From Congeria kusceri (Eukaryota > Mollusca > Bivalvia > Myida > Dreissenidae): a stretch of DNA of 64,000 nucleotides. Of this stretch, positions 59,597 to 64,000 are shown in pieces. Under the pieces are notes generated by a model. That model made no database searches and was not told where the DNA came from. It saw only the letters and a list, made by a program, of their open reading frames with translations. The stretch covers positions 19,925,701 through 19,989,700 of the forward strand of contig CM051028.1 of assembly GCA_027627225.1 (NCBI GenBank), given 5' to 3'. Both the position numbers and the translations under genes were made by a program. Each line of letters begins with the position of its first letter. The stretch's first letter is position 1.

Positions 59597-61569
59597 GTGC
59601 TGACTCTGAAGGCCGGGAGCCAGCAGTATTACAAAATAGGCCAGCATTGTTAAGGGAAGCTAGTGAAATACACACGACACGATCGGGTTCACATTTTAAT
59701 AGATTTCATAACGGGTTTCATGTTACATGTAACGTAGGTTCAAAACCTGTTAATTTCTTAATTGATTGTGGAGATACAACTTCTCTTCTTTCTGATACAA
59801 TGTTTTCATCACTTGGTACCGAATGTTCCTTTCACCTTCGGCCGGTTCCCAATGTTCTTAAAACGGTTAACGGGGAACCAGTGCATGCTACCGGAAGTGT
59901 TGATTTGATTGTTGAAATGTGCGGTGAGCGTTTTGACATCTCATTCTTTGTATGTGACTTTGAGGCTGATGGCATTTTAGGACAAGACTTCTTAAAGCAG
60001 CATGTTGATAATATCAACTATAAGAGGTCGTGTTTGGTGATCGGTAATAATGCGGTTCCATTATGGACTGGTGGTGAAGCCAATCAAGTGTGTAGAGTGG
60101 AATGCATGCAAACCATATCTGTGCCTGCACATACAATAATGTTGATACCGGTCAAAATCCCCATGAAAGAACATCTAGCTGAACTTGGCTATGTAGAGCC
60201 TTCATTTGATCTGTTGGCGAGGTCCGAGATTGCTGTTATCGGCGGCATTGTTGACACATCTTCCAACACATTTAATATGCATTTATTAAACTATGGGTAT
60301 TCAGATGTTACATTTCACAAGCATACAAATTTAGGGTTTTGTGAATCATACTTTGAACCAAGTTGTTCTGTTGAACGTATTGCGTCTGTACAGAAAACTA
60401 GCGATATTGTTTCTCTTCCTGATCACCTTACTGATTTATACAAACGAAGTTCTACACACCTTTCTGATTCAGAGAAACACGATCTTTATAACCTCCTGTG
60501 TAAATATAACACTACTTTCTCTAAAGACTCTGGTGACGTTGGTCATATCAATCTTGTCCAGCACAGTATCAATACTCGAGACGCAGCCCCCATTCGTCAG
60601 CCACCCAGACGTATGCCACTGGGCAAACGTGAAATTGAAAAGGAAGAAATTAACAAAATGCTGGATCGTGGTATTATTGAGCCTTCTAGCAGTGCATGGG
60701 CCAGCCCTGTTGTGTTGGTTACCAAGAAAGACGGTACCCCCAGGTTCTGTATTGATTATCGTAGGCTAAATGACGTCACTGTTAAAGATGCCTACCCACT
60801 CCCTAGAGTTGATGATTGTATAGATGCCTTGTCTGGTTCAAAATACTTCAGTTCTCTCGACTTGAACAGTGGATATTGGCAGGTCGCCATGAAGCATGAG
60901 GACAAAGAGAAGACAGCATTTGCTACAACGATGGGTCTATATCAGTTCACGGTTCTGAGTTTTGGTTTGGCGAACGCTCCAAGTACTTTCGAGCGAGTGA
61001 TGGAGAATGTATTAAGAGGCTTGCAATGGGTTGAATATCTTTTGTACATGGATGACATAATTATACCAAGTGGGACAGTCAGTGAGGGATTGTCCAGGCT
61101 TGAGCACATACTACAGCGGCTACAGCAAGCAAACCTTAAGTTAAAACCCTCAAAGTGTGTCTTCTTTCAGAAACAGGTCAAGTTCCTTGGTCATCTTGTC
61201 GCAGAAGACGGTGTTGCAACTGATCCCGACAAAATTGCTGCCGTCCAAAATTGGCCCACTCCACACAATTCAAAAGATGTCAGATCCTTTCTTGGACTTT
61301 GCTCCTATTACCGACGGTTTGTTGACGGCTTTGCCAAAATTGCACGACCGCTGCATCAAGTCACTGAGAAAAACTGCAAATTTGAATGGACTGACGAATG
61401 TTCAAGATCTTTTGATACTCTAAAATCTGCTTTAACTTCTGCTCCAATCCTTGGTTATCCCATCCCGAATTCCAAATTCATATTGGATACTGATGCATCT
61501 GATAAGGCCACAGGAGCTGTATTGTCCCAAATTCAAAATGGTCAAGAAATTATAATTGTAAAAACTTGA
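59557..61569 (+). CDS. pol: pol: protease, reverse transcriptase, partial RNase H
   Basis: The pol frame is open from 59557, overlapping gag by 40 bases in the -1 frame, so expression by ribosomal frameshift is plausible; there is no ATG at its beginning. Aspartic protease: FLIDCGDTTSLLS, with GILGQDFL downstream; the usual D-T/S-G is D-C-G. Reverse transcriptase: WASPVVLVTKKDG, FCIDYRRLN, SSLDLNSGYWQ, the active-site YMDD, then FLGH. RNase H starts at FILDTDASDKATGAVLSQ and homology stops a few residues later; the last codons before the stop at 61569 (IIIVKT) do not match the family. Integrase is absent. Confidence 0.9.
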   Translation, partial: GQTIWGPRSGKLLSADSEGREPAVLQNRPALLREASEIHTTRSGSHFNRFHNGFHVTCNVGSKPVNFLIDCGDTTSLLSDTMFSSLGTECSFHLRPVPNVLKTVNGEPVHATGSVDLIVEMCGERFDISFFVCDFEADGILGQDFLKQHVDNINYKRSCLVIGNNAVPLWTGGEANQVCRVECMQTISVPAHTIMLIPVKIPMKEHLAELGYVEPSFDLLARSEIAVIGGIVDTSSNTFNMHLLNYGYSDVTFHKHTNLGFCESYFEPSCSVERIASVQKTSDIVSLPDHLTDLYKRSSTHLSDSEKHDLYNLLCKYNTTFSKDSGDVGHINLVQHSINTRDAAPIRQPPRRMPLGKREIEKEEINKMLDRGIIEPSSSAWASPVVLVTKKDGTPRFCIDYRRLNDVTVKDAYPLPRVDDCIDALSGSKYFSSLDLNSGYWQVAMKHEDKEKTAFATTMGLYQFTVLSFGLANAPSTFERVMENVLRGLQWVEYLLYMDDIIIPSGTVSEGLSRLEHILQRLQQANLKLKPSKCVFFQKQVKFLGHLVAEDGVATDPDKIAAVQNWPTPHNSKDVRSFLGLCSYYRRFVDGFAKIARPLHQVTEKNCKFEWTDECSRSFDTLKSALTSAPILGYPIPNSKFILDTDASDKATGAVLSQIQNGQEIIIVKT

Positions 61570-62067
61570 TTGGTGAAAGAGATGTGTCACAAAATTTGAG
61601 CTCTGATGTTTATTACAAAATACTCATGTAATAGTGATTCAACAGTGTGACTTTTTACTTGCAAAAGTGTGGAATACAATGAACTTTGACATAGTGCAGT
61701 GGGTTTGAAAATATGGAAGTATAAAAAGATAATATTTGATAAAATATATTTCCTCTTTGTGTGAAAAGTGGCTAAAAATAGAATTTACTAAATATACTCT
61801 CACACTGTAAATCAATTATCATATTTGCCTGGATTACAATGTTGTGATTGACTGACTGATTGCTTGGAGAAGAAATGCCTAATTGAGGATTAAAATCTAG
61901 TGTGTTCATAACATTGTGCAGGTGCATGTGCATGTGCATAACAGTAAATACCAAATACCAAATGCCCTGTCAGTAGGCCAAGAAATAAACTTGGTTGTCT
62001 AAGAGGATAGAGGATAGACTTTGTGGAATATAAATATAGATTGAGAATAACTGTGCAATAAATAAAC
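61546..62067 (+). other. Segment between the truncated pol and the ORF1-like gene
   Basis: AT-rich sequence without coding similarity; probably the 5' untranslated part of the element that carries the ORF1-like frame. It ends with AATAAATAAACATGAG at the start codon. Confidence 0.5.
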
Positions 62068-63048
62068 ATGAGTGCAAAGGATACGTCCAAACCGTCCAAA
62101 TACCAACCGGCAGGGAAGATGCAAGCAAAAGGAGGTGACAGACCAAAGCGGGGTAATTCCGAAGTCAGCAACGACAGCCTGAATGATGTAAGTACAATAA
62201 GGGCTCAACTAGATACTCTGGAACAATCAATAACTGATCTAAGTGATGACATAAAACATATGTTGAAAAAAGATGAGGTAGAAAATATCATAACAAACAC
62301 AGTTTCTAAAATTATGGCAGAAATTGAAAAACGTAATGAAGATTTTCTAAATAAAATGAAAATAAGTTTGCAAGCAGAAATGGAAACAAAATTGGACAAA
62401 CTAGTAGCATTCAGTGTCTCAGAAAAATCCAAAGAGTTTACAGATAGAATTAAATGTGTAGAATTTGAAAACGAGACAATACTAGACAAATTTAACTTAA
62501 TTAAACAAGACCAAAAAAAGTCCTTAGAAATTATGGAAGAAAAGTTAAAATCCACCATAAAAATGAATGAAGAAACCAGCAAACGCTCAAACCACAATGA
62601 GCAATACTCAAGAAAGAACAATATTAAAGTGATGAATGTGAAGGAAGATCAAAGTGAAACTGTAGCAGAACTGTCAGACAAAATCATCAAACTATTCAAA
62701 GAACAGGACATAAACATCACACCAGAACAGATCGTAGCAATACATAGAATCCCCACCAAAAAAGGACAAATACGACCAGTCCTGATTAAACTGCGTAACA
62801 ATAACGACAAAACCATAGTTATGAGGAAACGAAAAGAGATGAGAAACTCTGGCCACCGACTGGTAGATGATGTCACGGCAATGAACACCGCACTGATGAA
62901 CCGACTGCATTTCCACCATGGCATTGACTCTACCTGGTTCTTCAATGGATCAGTGTTTGCCTTAACAAAACAACAAGAACGTATTAAGTTCGATCTCTAT
63001 GATATCATTGACCTCGTTATTGAAGAATTTCGTGCCCATCGCAAGTAA
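62068..63048 (+). CDS. LINE ORF1-like nucleic-acid-binding protein, intact 326 aa
   Basis: Starts at ATG 62068. Residues 1-35 are basic and low-complexity. Residues 45-175 are a long, charged, probably coiled-coil region. From about 180 (EQYSRKNNIKVMNV) there is an RRM-like fold signature, continuing with IVAIHRIPTKKGQIRPVLIK and a basic C-terminal domain, the layout of L1-type ORF1 proteins that bind RNA as trimers. No reverse transcriptase frame follows within the remaining 950 bases. It may be a non-autonomous element, the head of a truncated LINE, or a retained host copy. The absence of frameshifts suggests it is young or under selection. Confidence 0.75.
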   Translation: MSAKDTSKPSKYQPAGKMQAKGGDRPKRGNSEVSNDSLNDVSTIRAQLDTLEQSITDLSDDIKHMLKKDEVENIITNTVSKIMAEIEKRNEDFLNKMKISLQAEMETKLDKLVAFSVSEKSKEFTDRIKCVEFENETILDKFNLIKQDQKKSLEIMEEKLKSTIKMNEETSKRSNHNEQYSRKNNIKVMNVKEDQSETVAELSDKIIKLFKEQDINITPEQIVAIHRIPTKKGQIRPVLIKLRNNNDKTIVMRKRKEMRNSGHRLVDDVTAMNTALMNRLHFHHGIDSTWFFNGSVFALTKQQERIKFDLYDIIDLVIEEFRAHRK

Positions 63049-64000
63049 CATTAACTTACAGTGTATGTGAACTGTATAAATCACTATGTGAAGAAGAATT
63101 CAAAACCAGAAGGGGAAGAAATAAGAAGACAGACGGTGAGCATCCTAGTCTTTTTTGTTCACTAAAACTTAGTCTGTAATAATCAAATTAGAAAATTTTC
63201 ATATCTTTGAAATTCATAAAACAAAACTTGTTATGCATAATTTGTTTAAAACAAATATGTTTAAATTAAATTATACATCTTAGAATATATAATAAATAGG
63301 AAGTTCTATTTAATGTATGTACACTTGTCTATGTGTAAGTGCTTAGTATAAAGAATGCTGCATAACTTTTATTACCGTGTATTTTACAACAACAAATGCT
63401 CCTCTTGGATAGAAGACGTAAATATTTATTACTAAACAAATATGTCATATACACATGTGGATTTATTTACGGTATGAAATGAACATGTCTTTTATGACAT
63501 AACTGCAACAACAACAATAAAGCTACTTGCAACGTCTCTATTGTAATATCTCTTATCTTAACATATTACAAATTACCTACATATATTACCTACATATTTA
63601 AGGTTGTAACTTTTATGTAATAGTCTATTTATTGTTAGTATGTATGTTGGCAATAGAATAAACCCCTTTCATGACATAAATGCAACAATAAATAGTCTAT
63701 TTATTATTAGTAATATCTTTTATCTTAACATATTACAAATTACCTGCATATATTACCTACATATTTAAGGTTGTAACTTTTATGTAATAGTATGTTTAGC
63801 CAGTGTTATTTATAGACACAGTAACATTGTAGCATTGTTTTTGTTCCACAACTTTCATATAAATAGCCTATTGATTTATATAACGCTATGATTAAATAGC
63901 AAAAAGTATACAACATAAATTGTGCATACCATGTGTCGTACTAGAATGTTTGTTGAAACTATATTATATCTAACAAGATAACTGTCTGTCCATCATGTCA
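63049..64000 (+). repeat. AT-rich 3' region with a direct duplication
   Basis: A block beginning TATGACATAACTGCAACAAC at about 63496 and running to TTATGTAATAGT (about 63625) recurs at about 63671-63790 with small differences (shared phrase 'ttaaggttgtaacttttatg'). No ORF2 or gene recognised. Confidence 0.65.

Larger units (their letters stand above)
57728..61545 (+). mobile_element. Ty3/Gypsy-class LTR retrotransposon, 3' truncated
   Basis: Order seen: 5' LTR, primer-binding site, gag with zinc knuckle, protease, reverse transcriptase, start of RNase H. The protease-RT-RH order and the RT sequence place it with Ty3/Gypsy (Metaviridae). Homology stops inside RNase H near 61545; the rest of RNase H, integrase and the 3' LTR are not in the window. 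Either the element is truncated, or it is interrupted by the ORF1-bearing segment that follows and resumes beyond 64000. A frameshift near the gag start also suggests an inactive copy. Confidence 0.85.

Overview
The window is animal nuclear DNA, most probably from a bivalve mollusc. It is AT-rich, dense in short non-autonomous repeats, has few genes, and its coding exons are interrupted by GT/AG introns. A palindromic repeat with the core GTGTCGTCCC...AGCCTGTG (933-1194, and a partial copy at 23131-23312) resembles one I remember as very abundant in Dreissena (zebra/quagga mussel). The species is therefore an inference from memory, not something the sequence proves.

The main content is a local cluster of four related genes with an unusual two-part protein. 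One exon encodes copies of a short repeat (core Y-V-D-N-x-x-N-R-x-x-G-R-V-G-x-P-x-G-S), and the next exon, joined in phase 0, encodes a protein-kinase domain. Gene 1 (minus; kinase exon 913 to beyond the left edge, repeat exon 6009-5251) is a divergent, probable pseudokinase. Gene 2 (minus; 28211-27114 and 26543-25488) is the best preserved, with eight repeats and a complete set of kinase motifs, about 717 aa. Gene 3 (minus; 41622-40717 and 39708-38539) has eroded repeats and a hydrophobic C-terminal tail. Gene 4 (plus; 51432-51871 and 52571-53596) is divergent in orientation to gene 3, shares a nearly identical first 200 bases with it, and carries a frameshift and an in-frame stop. The likely history is tandem plus inverted duplication, partial sequence homogenisation, and stepwise loss of catalytic motifs.

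Between genes 1 and 2 (6.1-25.4 kb) the DNA is almost entirely repeats: foldback and terminal-inverted-repeat elements, tRNA-derived SINEs, microsatellites, a 35-bp minisatellite, and several degenerate 145-180-bp tandem arrays. Between genes 2 and 3 (28.2-38.5 kb) there are two related promoter-like blocks (30.5 and 35.5 kb), a SINE and a long palindromic element (33292-33888). Between genes 3 and 4 there is a broken Mab-21/cGAS-like gene remnant (44450-45698), followed by two candidate non-autonomous DNA transposons (45727-46674 and 48119-49130) and a duplicated SINE.

Downstream of gene 4 lies a 270-bp tandem array, then AT-rich DNA, then a Ty3/Gypsy-class LTR retrotransposon (57728 to about 61545: 5' LTR, tRNA-Leu-type primer site, gag, protease and reverse transcriptase). 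It breaks off at the start of RNase H and passes into a segment carrying an intact 326-aa LINE ORF1-like coding region (62068-63048).

I saw no convincing functional tRNA, rRNA or CRISPR. Exon limits were inferred by eye from splice-site sequences and reading-frame continuity.
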